From the NCBI RefSeq assembly GCF_000733295.1, contig NZ_JPMI01000178.1, forward strand, positions 1 to 64,000: 64,000 nt of DNA. Reading direction: 5' to 3'. The notes below the pieces were generated by a model. It worked only from the letters and a program-made list of their open reading frames with translations, was not told the origin of the DNA and ran no database searches. Source of the stretch: Archangium violaceum Cb vi76 (lineage in GTDB: Bacteria; Myxococcota; Myxococcia; Myxococcales; Myxococcaceae). Below are positions 34,878-43,027 of the stretch, in pieces; the first letter of the stretch is position 1; each line of letters starts with the position of its first letter. Position numbers and translations under genes: made by a program.

Positions 34878-35858
34878 TTAGTTCCACGGCAGGGCGGAGC
34901 GTTTCGCCCAGTAGGTCTCCGGTGGCTCGATGAGGCGGCGCAGCTTGTCCTGGGCTTCGTCTCCGAGCTTCACCTCCAGCGCACGCAGGTTGCTCTGGAG
35001 TTGCTCCACGGTGGTGGCCCCGCTCAGCACCACGGACACCCACGGCTGCGCGAGCACCGCGGCGATGGCCACCGCGTCCACCGTGGCGCCCAGCTCTCCA
35101 GCCACTTCGCGCAGGGGACGCAGCGCTGGATCCTCGTCGCGCGCCGTGAGCCGTCCGTTGGCCACGGCCTCCTTGATGATGACGCCCCAACCCGCCGCAT
35201 GGGCCTCGGCGAGCACCGGGCCCGCGGACGGCTCCAGCAGGTTCCACGTGGCCTGCACGCAGGAGAACAGGGGTGCACCGCCGGCCTGGACCTCGAGGGC
35301 ACGCCGCAACACCTCGGCCTGCCGGGGCCCACTGAGCGACAGCCCCACGCGCACCCCCGAGTCCCTCAGCCGCCCGAGCTCCTCCCGGACTCCCGTGTCC
35401 TCCAGCACGCCGCTCTCGAAGGTGGCCGAGTGGATTTGATACAGCCGCAGCCAGGGTCCGAGCAGTGTCTGGCTTTCACTCCACTGCCGGCGCAGGGTGG
35501 GCAGCGAGTGGTCCTTCACCTCGTGGCGATCGGCATCCACGCGCCAATCGGCGGTATAGGTGTAGCCCCACTTGGAGCCGGCCACGACGTCCTCCGGGCG
35601 CAGGCCGCGAGCCTTCAACCACGAGGCGAGGAAGGCCTCGGCACGGCCATAGGAGCGGGCGGCATCGAAGTAGCGGAGGCCCGCGTGGTACGCCGCGTCC
35701 AGCACCTCATGGGCCTGGCGCTCCATGGCCTCGACGGAGCGAGCTCCGCCGAAGTCCTTCGCATGGCCGAGGGTGATGTACCCGGGGCGGCCGAGCGCGG
35801 CGAGTCCGAGGCCCAGGGGAGACACGGTGGGCCCGGAGGCCCCGAGGGTTCGTGGCAT
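34878..35858 (-). CDS. aldo/keto reductase
   Basis: A 326-residue NAD(P)H-dependent oxidoreductase of the AKR fold. Family motifs: GLRYFDAARSYGRAEAFL (catalytic Asp and Tyr), VAGSKWGYTY (catalytic Lys), LRLYQIHSAT (His), and late strands VQATWNLLEPSAGPVL and VSVVLSGATTVEQLQSNL. It reduces aldehydes or ketones in the cytosol; the substrate cannot be told. ATG 35858 (MPRTLGASGPTVSPLGLG) gives the canonical start. It is divergent from msrB and convergent with the ATPase module with no gap, which marks one edge of that module. Confidence 0.9.
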   Translation of the reverse strand: MPRTLGASGPTVSPLGLGLAALGRPGYITLGHAKDFGGARSVEAMERQAHEVLDAAYHAGLRYFDAARSYGRAEAFLASWLKARGLRPEDVVAGSKWGYTYTADWRVDADRHEVKDHSLPTLRRQWSESQTLLGPWLRLYQIHSATFESGVLEDTGVREELGRLRDSGVRVGLSLSGPRQAEVLRRALEVQAGGAPLFSCVQATWNLLEPSAGPVLAEAHAAGWGVIIKEAVANGRLTARDEDPALRPLREVAGELGATVDAVAIAAVLAQPWVSVVLSGATTVEQLQSNLRALEVKLGDEAQDKLRRLIEPPETYWAKRSALPWN

Positions 35859-36005
35859 GGCCTTCTGCCTACCTGAAGCGGGCGGCCACGGGGAGGCTCG
35901 TGCACCGGCACCGTGGGAGAGTGGACGGCCGGATTGTGGAGAACTTGGGGACGGAGCCGGTGCCTTCCTGTAACCGGAAGGGGCCGAGCGACTTATCCAC
36001 AAGAT

Positions 36006-36512
36006 ATGAGCCAGGAGAGACGAAGCCGACGCGGGGTGCGGGTGTTGCTGCCGCTGCTGGTGCTCGGGGGGCTGGCGGCCGGGGAACCGGAGCCCGGGCA
36101 TTCACACGAGGAGGGCACGAAGGTGTACGCCGTCCAGAAGACCGATGCGGAGTGGAAGCAGCAGCTCACGCCCGAGCAGTACAAGGTATTGCGCAAGCAG
36201 GGCACCGAGCGGGCCTTCACGGGGAAATACTGGGACCTGAAGGCCGCGGGCACCTACCACTGCGCGGCGTGTGGCCAGCCGCTGTTCAGCTCGGAGACGA
36301 AGTTCGACTCGGGCACGGGCTGGCCGAGCTTCTGGCAGGCCCTGCCCGGCGCCGTGGACTCCCACGAGGACAGGAGCTGGCTCATGGTGCGCACCGAGGT
36401 GGTGTGCGGCCGTTGCGGCTCGCACCTCGGGCACGTGTTCGACGATGGCCCGGAGCCCACGGGCCTGCGCTACTGCATGAACTCGGTGGCGCTCGACTTC
36501 CGGCCGAAGTGA
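36006..36512 (+). CDS. msrB: peptide-methionine (R)-S-oxide reductase, exported
   Basis: A 168-residue MsrB preceded by a signal-type segment ([16 protein letters not shown]). The SelR domain shows both zinc CxxC pairs ([25 protein letters not shown]), [11 protein letters not shown], and the resolving/catalytic [11 protein letters not shown] with Cys as nucleophile. It repairs oxidised methionine in extracytoplasmic proteins, with a thioredoxin-like donor. ATG 36006 begins the signal peptide. It is convergent with the DUF938 gene, leaving only 3 bases between stops. Confidence 0.92.
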   Translation: MSQERRSRRGVRVLLPLLVLGGLAAGEPEPGHSHEEGTKVYAVQKTDAEWKQQLTPEQYKVLRKQGTERAFTGKYWDLKAAGTYHCAACGQPLFSSETKFDSGTGWPSFWQALPGAVDSHEDRSWLMVRTEVVCGRCGSHLGHVFDDGPEPTGLRYCMNSVALDFRPK

Positions 36513-36515
36513 GCC

Positions 36516-37115
36516 TCACCCTTCGCGCTTGCGGAACACGACGGTGAAGTTGTTGCCAGGCATGTCGATGACCTGGTCGAGCTCCAGCCCATGGGCCCGT
36601 GCCTCCGCGGTGACGGCGCCCAGCTCGCGCACGCCCCAGGCCGGGTTCCGCTCGCGCAGCGAGGCATCGAAGGCGAGGTTGCTCGGCGCGGTGGGCCGGC
36701 CCTCGATGAAGTACGCCCCGTAGAGGATGAGCGGGCCTCCGGATGGCAGCACCCGGGCGGCGCCTCGCATCAATCCCTGACATGCTTCCCAGGGGGAGAT
36801 GTGGACCATGTTGATGCACACGATGGCGTCGGCGGACTCCACGGGCCAGGTGGAAGCACGGGCATCCAGCGCGAGCGGCTCGCGCACATTGGGCAGACCC
36901 TCCTCCCGGCGCCAGGCTTCGATGCTCGAGCGGGCGATGGAATCCGCATCCGTGGGCTGCCACACGAGCTCCGGAAAGGCGCGAGCGAAGAAGACGGCAT
37001 GCTGCCCGGTGCCACTGGCGATCTCGAGCACGGTGCCGCGCGAGGGCAACAAGTCGCGGAGGACGGAGAGGAGGGGCTCGCGGTTGCGTTCGGCGGAGGG
37101 GGCGTGCTGTTTCAT
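36516..37115 (-). CDS. DUF938 SAM-dependent methyltransferase-like protein
   Basis: A 199-residue protein with a Rossmann methyltransferase fold. Motif I is [16 protein letters not shown]; the DUF938 signatures [20 protein letters not shown] and [16 protein letters not shown] follow, and a C-terminal [19 protein letters not shown] closes it. Family members bind SAM, but their substrate is not established. The start ATG 37115 gives the usual [16 protein letters not shown] beginning. A palindromic repeat copy lies 15 bases upstream. Confidence 0.88.
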   Translation of the reverse strand: MKQHAPSAERNREPLLSVLRDLLPSRGTVLEIASGTGQHAVFFARAFPELVWQPTDADSIARSSIEAWRREEGLPNVREPLALDARASTWPVESADAIVCINMVHISPWEACQGLMRGAARVLPSGGPLILYGAYFIEGRPTAPSNLAFDASLRERNPAWGVRELGAVTAEARAHGLELDQVIDMPGNNFTVVFRKREG

Positions 37116-37129
37116 GGGTTGCGCATGCT

Positions 37130-37164
37130 CCCTCTCCCCCTGGGAGAGGGCGGGGGGTGAGGGT
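37130..37164 (+). repeat. GC-rich palindromic repeat, copy 2 of 3
   Basis: CCCTCTCCCC...GGGAGAGGG is followed by CGGGGGGTGAGGGT. It matches copies at 14-47 and 47248-47281 and lies in the divergent gap between the methyltransferase gene and the MscS remnant. Confidence 0.7.
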
Positions 37165-37188
37165 CGTCATGGGACCATACCCTCACTG

Positions 37189-37640
37189 ATGACGTTCCTG
37201 GTGCTGCGCGTGGTGGACGGGCAGTTCGGCGACTCGCTGCATCCCCGAGTCCTCCCGCTGTTGCACGTGGCGTGGATGCTCACCTTCGCCTTCGGCAGTA
37301 TCCGCGCGGGCATGTCGCTGGCCATCCTGACGGTGACGCGCCTGAGCATCCGCACCCCGCCGCCGAAGATCCTCCGGGACGTGGTGGAGATCTCCCTCTA
37401 CGTGATCGCCGTGGTCCCCATCCTGCGCGCCGAGCTGGCCATCGACTTGACGAGCCTGCTGGCCACCTCGGCCATCGTCTCGGTGGTGCTCGGTCTCGCG
37501 ATGCAGGACACGCTGGGCAACCTGTTCGCGGGCCTGTCGCTGCAGCTCGACGGCATGCTGGCGCACCGGCGCATGCAGTTGGAGGCGGCGATGGCGGCCT
37601 CGGGCATCTTCCGGCTCGACGGAGGGAGCCCCTGGAAACG
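37189..37640 (+). pseudogene. MscS-type mechanosensitive channel, truncated
   Basis: The reading starts MTFLVLRVVDGQFGDSLHP and holds two to three hydrophobic segments. It includes the TM3 signature of MscS-like channels: ATSAIVSVVLGLAMQDTLGN, then LFAGLSLQLD. In intact channels a ~150-residue beta domain and cytosolic vestibule follow LSLQL. Here the sequence passes directly to GMLAHRRMQLEAAMAASGIF, which resembles a channel C-terminus, and then degenerates (RLDGGSPWKREGW) and runs antisense into the DUF2807 gene. An internal deletion or truncation is likely and the channel is probably non-functional. The reading frame itself extends far beyond; 37640 is an estimated end. Confidence 0.6.
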
Positions 37641-37722
37641 AGAAGGGTGGAGACATGGAGCCCCCCAGCCCCGTGTCTCCACCCCGGTACCTCGTGATCG
37701 CCCGCGAGTCCTACTTCAAGAG

Positions 37723-38421
37723 CTACTCGTACTGCACCTGAGAACCGCCGGAGCTGTTCACCTGTACGCTCGCGGGCTTCTTCCCGGCCTTCACCGTCGA
37801 GCCACCGGACAGGTTGCCCTGGATGCTGCGCTCGGGGGAGGCCTCGACGCGCGTGCCGCCGCTGGCCGTCACGTGGAGCGACTCGAGCCGCAGCTTGCCG
37901 GCCTCGATGACGGATCCGCCGCTACCGGCAATTTTCAGCTCCCCCGTGCTTCCCTCGAGCGACAGCTCCGAGCCGCCGCTGGCCGCCGCCTGGACGTTCT
38001 TCGAGTCCACCTGGGTGAGCTCCACCTCGGAGCCACCGCTGGCGGCCACCACGAAGGAGTCCACGCGGGTGGCCTCGGCGTCCACTTCGGCACCGCCGCT
38101 GGCCGCCACGCTCTCCACGCGCGGGCTGGTGACGTACAGGCGTACGTTCTTGAGACCCTTGTTGAAGAAGGACGAGCCCTTCTCCACCTGCGTCGTCAGC
38201 ACGCCGTCCTTCACCTCGAGCTTCACGCGGGCCAGGTCGTCCTTGTTGCCCTCCAGGCGCACCGACTTGGGGCCCGGCTTCACCTCGGCGTGGATGCCGT
38301 GGCTCACCGCCACGCCGCGGAAGTCGGGGACCTCGATCTGCCCCGCCCTGGCGGCGTCCTGCGCGAAGGCGGACGTGGAGGCCAGGAGGGCAACGGGGAG
38401 GAGCAGGGAGCGCAGCTGCAT
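37723..38421 (-). CDS. exported DUF2807 (putative auto-transporter adhesin head) protein
   Basis: A 232-residue secreted protein. The signal peptide is LRSLLLPVALLASTSAFAQ. The body is a right-handed beta-helix-like DUF2807 domain: the opening VPDFRGVAVSHGIHAEV, then about seven turns carrying ASGGxxV units (SVAASGGAEVDAEATRV, VVAASGGSEVELTQV, VTASGGTRVEAS). Such domains occur in secreted or envelope proteins of unknown role. ATG 38421 follows GAGGT. It lies 94 bases after the start-to-stop gap of the long PEGA kinase, same strand, so partial co-transcription is possible. Confidence 0.87.
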   Translation of the reverse strand: MQLRSLLLPVALLASTSAFAQDAARAGQIEVPDFRGVAVSHGIHAEVKPGPKSVRLEGNKDDLARVKLEVKDGVLTTQVEKGSSFFNKGLKNVRLYVTSPRVESVAASGGAEVDAEATRVDSFVVAASGGSEVELTQVDSKNVQAAASGGSELSLEGSTGELKIAGSGGSVIEAGKLRLESLHVTASGGTRVEASPERSIQGNLSGGSTVKAGKKPASVQVNSSGGSQVQYE

Positions 38422-38515
38422 GGTGGGTACCTCGGAGAAGGGAGAGGCGCGGGGCCTCGTGTCCTTCACGGTACGCACCCGGCCGCGAGCGATTGCACGC
38501 GGGCCGCCCGGCCGC

Positions 38516-41500
38516 TCACTCCCGGCCGAGCTTCTCGAGGGGCGCGCGGATGGAGGTGACCTCGCCCGCCTGGATTTCCACCTGGAGCTTCAGGGGTTTG
38601 AAGTGCGGCGCCACCAGCCGCAGGGTGTGCTTGCCTGGCGCGAAGGGCACCCGGAAGAGCGGCGTCTCGCCCAGCGCGCGGTTGCCCAGGTACACCTTGG
38701 CGTAGGGCTCCGTGGCGAGCGTCAGGAAGCCCTTGTCACCCGAGGGCTCGGCCGCGCCCGTGCGCTCGCGCTCCAGGGCCTGCCAGGCCCGGTCCGCCTC
38801 GTCGGCGGTCGTCACCTGCTCGGGCGATGTCTCCACGTTGGACGCGGTGCGTGGGGCCGTCCGGCGCGAGGGTGTCACCTTGCCGCGCTTCGCCGCCTGC
38901 GTCGCCTCCGGGGCCTCGGCCTGGGGTGCCTCGTCCTTCGGGGACGCCTCCGCCGGTTCCCCACTCGCGGCGGGGGCCTCGGCCTTCGCCTCGGGCGAGC
39001 CCGGAGCGGTGCCGGTGTCCGCCTCCGTGGGTGCCGCCGCCAGGGCGTCGGTGGGGGCCGTGGTTTCCGGTGGGGCGCTGCCTTCCGGTGCGGCACCGGC
39101 TTCCGGCGTGGCACCGGCTTCCGGCGTGGCGGTGGGCTCGGGGGCGGCTGTCTCCGGCGTGGCGCTCGCGGCGGCTGACCCGGGAGCCTCGGGAGCCGGG
39201 GTCGAATCAACCGGGTTGGCGGGTGCTGCCTGGGCCTCGGGTGGGGACTTCGTGGCGGGAGGCTCGCTGGCCGCGGGTGGGGGCGGGAAGAGCCGCGAGG
39301 ACACGAGCCCTCCATCCAGCCTCAGCGCGACGAGGGCGGCGAACCCTCCCATGAGGAGCAGGACGAGGAGCGCGGCCCACGGCACCCTCCGGCGTGAAGG
39401 TGCCTCCGAGGCCTCGTTGGCCACGGTGGCCTCTTCCGAGGGGTCGCCTCCGCGCTTCACCGGGGTGTGTCGGCGGGAGATGGGCTGGGGATGCGCGGGC
39501 GTGAGGTCTTCCTCGTCCGTCACCTCGTCCCGGGGCCCGGGGAGGGGCCGGGAGGCCGGGGCCGGTGGCGACAGGAAGGGCACGGTGCGCGGCTCCGGCT
39601 CGTTGTCGTCATCCTCGGGCTCCATGGGCCGGGAGGCGGTGGACGGCGGCCGGAGATACGGAGTGGTGAGGAACTCGGGCCCCTCGTCGTCCTCGGGTGG
39701 CACCGCGGGCAGCCGGGAGGGCGGGGCCAGCGCCGGCAGGACGGGCATGGTGCGCGGCTCCGGCTCATCGTCCTCGGGTGCCGGCGTCCGGGCCAGCGGC
39801 GCGCGCCGGGCGGGCACGGTGGGGCTCTCGGAGGGGAGCGGGGGAGTGGAGGGCCCGGGAGGGAACGTGGGCGAGCCGGTGGGCAGGGTGACGGCGTCCA
39901 GGTGCGCCAGCGAGGGACGGCGGCCCGTGCGGGTGGAGTCGTACCGGGGCTGGGTGGCGTCCGGGTCCGAGGCGGCGGGCTGCTCGCCGGTGGGCGTGGC
40001 GCGCTGCGGCCGGATGATGGCGGTCTTCAGCCCGGGCTCGCGCGTCTCCGGGAGGGAGGGCGCGGCGTCCGAGCGGCCCAGGCCGCGCCGCGGCTCGGCC
40101 CGGGTCTGCTCCGGTGACGCGGTCCGGCCCTGCTCCACGGGCGTGGGGGAGCGCACCGGGCGGGGAGGCTCGGTGAGGACGGGCAGGGAGGGCAGCGTCG
40201 AAGGATCCACCTGGGCGCGGGCCGGCGTGGACTGCGGGGGCCTGGGAGGCTCGGTGAGGACGGGGAGGGAGGGCAGCGTCGAGGGATCCACCTGGGCGCG
40301 AGCCGGGCGGGCGCGGGAGGTGGAGGAGGGAGCCGGCGGATGGAGGACCCCGGTCTCCTCGGGAGGAGGAGGCGGCGTGGCGGGGAACTGGGAGGAGGAG
40401 GCCGTGCGCTTGTCCCCCGGGGACGAGGCGGGAGGCTTCGCGACCACGGGGTAGGGGACGAGCTCCGTCTGATCCGGCCGTGCGGGGGCGGGTGGCGAGA
40501 GCTGGGGCGCGGAGATGGTGGGGAGGCGCGGCGCGCTGGGGGTGGGGGTGCGCGGGGGCGGCGCGGCGGGAGGCGGAGGGGTGGGGCCGTCCTTGTCGGG
40601 GAAGAGCTGGGCGAGCTTCACCACGCCCGTGCTGTCCACGCCGGCCCGGCCGCTGCTGGCCAGCAGCTGCCGCGTCTGCTCCAGGCGCTCGGCGAAGAGG
40701 CGCTTGAGCAACTCACTGCTCTGCTCGGGCAACCAGATGAGGGGGCCCACCGCGCGCTCCAGGGCGCGGGCGAACTCGAGCGTGGTGGCGTACCGGTCCG
40801 CCCGCTTGCGCGCGAGCGCCTTGAGCACGATGGCGTCCAGCTCGGGGGGAATGGCCTTGTTGATGCGCGAGGGCTCGGGGATGGGGCCCTTGAGCACCGC
40901 GTTGATCACCGCCATGGGCGCCTTGCCCGGGAAGAGCCGCATGCCGGTGAGGCACTCGTGCAGCACCACGCCCAGGCTGAACAAGTCACTGCGCGCATCC
41001 AGCGGCTCGCCGAGGATCTGCTCCGGCGACATGTAGCCGCTGGTGCCCTTCACCATGCCGACGGCGGTGCGGCTGACGGCGGACAGGCTCTTGGCGATGC
41101 CGAAGTCCAGCAGCTTGGTGACGCCCTCGTACGTCACCATGATGTTCTTCTCGGCCACGTCGCGGTGGATGACGGGCGAGGGCTGGCCGAGCGCATCCGT
41201 GAAGGTGTGCGCGTAGTGCAGCGCGAGCGCGGTGTCCCTCACGGCCGCGAGCCCGAAGCCCGGAGGCATGGGCTCGTTGGCGGCGCGGCAGGCGCGGGCC
41301 ATCTCCAGCAGCGTGGCGCCCGGGACGAACTCCATGGCGAGGAACAGCTCGTCATCATCCACGTCCAGGTCGAACACCTGGGCGATGTGGGGGTGGTTGA
41401 AGGCGGCGGTGACCTTGGCCTCGTCCAGGAACATCTGGACGAACTCCTCCTGGCCCTGGATGTCCGGGAGGATCTTCTTGAGCACCACGGGTTTGTGGAA

Positions 41501-41635
41501 GCCGGCCAGGCCCCGCTTGGTGGCGAGGAAGATTTCCGCCATGCCACCGGTGCTCAGACGGCAGAGCACCTCGTAGTTGCCCATCTGCCGGCCGCGCACA
41601 TCACCCGGCGCGAAGGGGAGCTTCGACCCAGCCAT
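38516..41635 (-). CDS. large Ser/Thr protein kinase with PEGA domain
   Basis: A 1,039-residue kinase. The kinase domain (20-290) shows LSTGGMAEIFLAT, Lys in VVLKKIL, catalytic loop VIHRDVAEKNIMV, LLDFGIAKSL and GTSGYMSPEQILGEPLD. A very long Pro/Ser/Thr-rich linker (340-800) includes an imperfect 27-residue tandem repeat (RAQVDPSTLPSLPVLTEPP twice). One transmembrane helix (VPWAALLVLLLMGGFAALVAL) is followed by an Ala/Pro/Glu stretch with PEAGA-type repeats, then a C-terminal PEGA domain (EPYAKVYLGNRALGETPLF; VPFAPGKHTLRLVAPHF). It is closely similar in plan to the kinase at 24026-25816. The start faces the ATPase pair across 183 bases. Confidence 0.92.
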   Translation of the reverse strand: MAGSKLPFAPGDVRGRQMGNYEVLCRLSTGGMAEIFLATKRGLAGFHKPVVLKKILPDIQGQEEFVQMFLDEAKVTAAFNHPHIAQVFDLDVDDDELFLAMEFVPGATLLEMARACRAANEPMPPGFGLAAVRDTALALHYAHTFTDALGQPSPVIHRDVAEKNIMVTYEGVTKLLDFGIAKSLSAVSRTAVGMVKGTSGYMSPEQILGEPLDARSDLFSLGVVLHECLTGMRLFPGKAPMAVINAVLKGPIPEPSRINKAIPPELDAIVLKALARKRADRYATTLEFARALERAVGPLIWLPEQSSELLKRLFAERLEQTRQLLASSGRAGVDSTGVVKLAQLFPDKDGPTPPPPAAPPPRTPTPSAPRLPTISAPQLSPPAPARPDQTELVPYPVVAKPPASSPGDKRTASSSQFPATPPPPPEETGVLHPPAPSSTSRARPARAQVDPSTLPSLPVLTEPPRPPQSTPARAQVDPSTLPSLPVLTEPPRPVRSPTPVEQGRTASPEQTRAEPRRGLGRSDAAPSLPETREPGLKTAIIRPQRATPTGEQPAASDPDATQPRYDSTRTGRRPSLAHLDAVTLPTGSPTFPPGPSTPPLPSESPTVPARRAPLARTPAPEDDEPEPRTMPVLPALAPPSRLPAVPPEDDEGPEFLTTPYLRPPSTASRPMEPEDDDNEPEPRTVPFLSPPAPASRPLPGPRDEVTDEEDLTPAHPQPISRRHTPVKRGGDPSEEATVANEASEAPSRRRVPWAALLVLLLMGGFAALVALRLDGGLVSSRLFPPPPAASEPPATKSPPEAQAAPANPVDSTPAPEAPGSAAASATPETAAPEPTATPEAGATPEAGAAPEGSAPPETTAPTDALAAAPTEADTGTAPGSPEAKAEAPAASGEPAEASPKDEAPQAEAPEATQAAKRGKVTPSRRTAPRTASNVETSPEQVTTADEADRAWQALERERTGAAEPSGDKGFLTLATEPYAKVYLGNRALGETPLFRVPFAPGKHTLRLVAPHFKPLKLQVEIQAGEVTSIRAPLEKLGRE
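40164..40305 (-). repeat. 81-bp period imperfect tandem repeat in kinase linker
   Basis: Two copies begin at about 40164 and 40245. Each encodes RAQVDPSTLPSLPVLTEPP and lies in the Pro-rich linker of the large PEGA kinase. The first 60 or so bases of each copy differ at only a few positions. Confidence 0.7.
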
Positions 41636-41752
41636 TCGAGAAAACCAAGCTTATAGGACTCAGCGCCCCAAGGTGAAAGCCACCGCCGTGATTTTCATCG
41701 TAATCCTTTGAAATCACTCGATCTCGTTGAGGGAGGACATGCGAATGGGTCG

Positions 41753-41778
41753 ATTGCGCAATGGATTCGTTGCGCAAT
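41753..41778. promoter_or_regulatory. paired TTGCGCAA palindromes (candidate operator)
   Basis: Two exact 8-bp palindromes TTGCGCAA (41754-41761 and 41770-41777) are spaced 16 bases centre to centre, one and a half helical turns. The first extends to ATTGCGCAAT. They sit in the 183-bp divergent region, 41-65 bases before the ATPase start and over 110 from the kinase start. Such spacing fits a dimer-of-dimers repressor site controlling the ATPase pair. No regulator gene for it is evident. Confidence 0.5.
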
Positions 41779-41818
41779 ATCCTCGTTGCACGACTCGAGC
41801 AGCTGAAAGGGGGCCGAC

Positions 41819-43027
41819 ATGCCACCGAGGAACATCGCAGGGGCACCAGCGAGGGGACCGGACTTCTGGGGGAGGGAGAGAGACGTCGAAGCGGTCTGGA
41901 AGCTCCTGGAGCGGGGGAGCGTGCTGCTCACGGCGCCGAGGCGCTGGGGCAAGTCGTCACTGATGTACGCGCTGCATGATCAGCCCTGGCCCGCCTGGAG
42001 CGTGCGGCAGCTGGATGTGGAGTATGTCGAGACGCCCGCCCAGTTCCTCACCGAGCTGGCGGCCAATCTGCTGCAGCTCGATCCGGTCCTGGGAGTGTTC
42101 AAGAAGACCCGGGAGCTTCCCACCTCGCTGGTGCGCTGGGTGTCCGGGGCGCTCTCGGAGGTCGAAGTGGGGGCGCTGGGCGATCTCAAGCTCAAGCTGC
42201 GCGATTCGCTCCGGGATGAGCAATGGCCCGAGCTGGCCGAGCAACTGCTGGGTCAGCTCCAGCGGCTGGAGGGCTCGCTGCTCATCGTCATCGACGAGTT
42301 TCCCATGATGGTGGACACCTTCCTCGACAAGGACCAGGAGGGCTGTCTGCGCTTTCTGCGGTGGGTCCGCGCCCAGCGCAGGCCCCAGCAGGGTCTGATG
42401 CTGCGCTTCCTCCTGGGTGGCTCGGTCAACATCGAGCCGCGTCTGGAGCGGCTCGCCCAGGAAGCGGTCCTCAACGATCTGGAGCGCTTCCAGCTCCAGC
42501 CCCTGCCGCTCGACAGGGCCATCGAGTTCGTGACCGAGGTGCTCAAGGGCGAGAGCGTGCCCTTCGAGGAGGGCACGCCCCGGAAGATCGTCGAGACCGC
42601 GGGCACGGGTGTGCACTTTTTCCTCCAGGTGCTCATCAACGAGTGCATGTCGGAGATGAGGCAGCAGCGTTGGCCCCGGCTGCTGGTGGAGCACATCCAG
42701 CCGGCCTACGAATCCCGCGTCCTGGGTCCGCCCAACCGCGCACGCTTCAGCCACTACCACTCGCGGCTCAAGAGCAATTACGGAGCGTTGGAGGAGCCGG
42801 CCCGGCTGTTGCTCGCGGAGCTGGCCCGTGCGCCCGTCAGCAACGTGGATGAACTGCGCATGGTGCTGTTACGGCATGGTCTGGACAAGGTCGAGCTCGA
42901 TGACCTGGTGGCGCGGCTCGAGTCCGACTACTACGTGACGCGCAGCGGTGGTGAGGTGCGCTTCCACAGCAACTTCCTGAAGGACTGGTGGCTGCGAAAC
43001 GCTCCGGGAATCCGGAGGAAGCCATGA
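41819..43027 (+). CDS. archaeal-type P-loop ATPase
   Basis: A 402-residue ATPase of the PF01637-like (archaeal ATPase/STAND) kind. It opens with the family start DFWGRERDVEAVWKLLERG, then Walker A APRRWGKSS (39-47) and Walker B LLIVIDEFP (154-162). Sensor-like RFLLGGSVNIEPRL follows, and the C-terminal half holds a winged-helix unit (LLLAELARAPVSNVDELRMV) and the closing VRFHSNFLKDWWLRN. ATG 41819 has a G-rich site upstream. The stop overlaps the next ATPase start by 4 bases (ATGA). Roles in this family include DNA-related and signalling switches; the actual function is unknown. Confidence 0.82.
   Translation: MPPRNIAGAPARGPDFWGRERDVEAVWKLLERGSVLLTAPRRWGKSSLMYALHDQPWPAWSVRQLDVEYVETPAQFLTELAANLLQLDPVLGVFKKTRELPTSLVRWVSGALSEVEVGALGDLKLKLRDSLRDEQWPELAEQLLGQLQRLEGSLLIVIDEFPMMVDTFLDKDQEGCLRFLRWVRAQRRPQQGLMLRFLLGGSVNIEPRLERLAQEAVLNDLERFQLQPLPLDRAIEFVTEVLKGESVPFEEGTPRKIVETAGTGVHFFLQVLINECMSEMRQQRWPRLLVEHIQPAYESRVLGPPNRARFSHYHSRLKSNYGALEEPARLLLAELARAPVSNVDELRMVLLRHGLDKVELDDLVARLESDYYVTRSGGEVRFHSNFLKDWWLRNAPGIRRKP

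Noticed and set aside
35993-36001. Perfect TTATCCACA DnaA box just before msrB
   Set aside because: A single isolated 9-mer is expected about once by chance in 64 kb on both strands; no other boxes surround it.
40340-41656. 438-residue plus-strand frame opposite the large PEGA kinase
   Set aside because: Antisense of kinase motifs; no domain.
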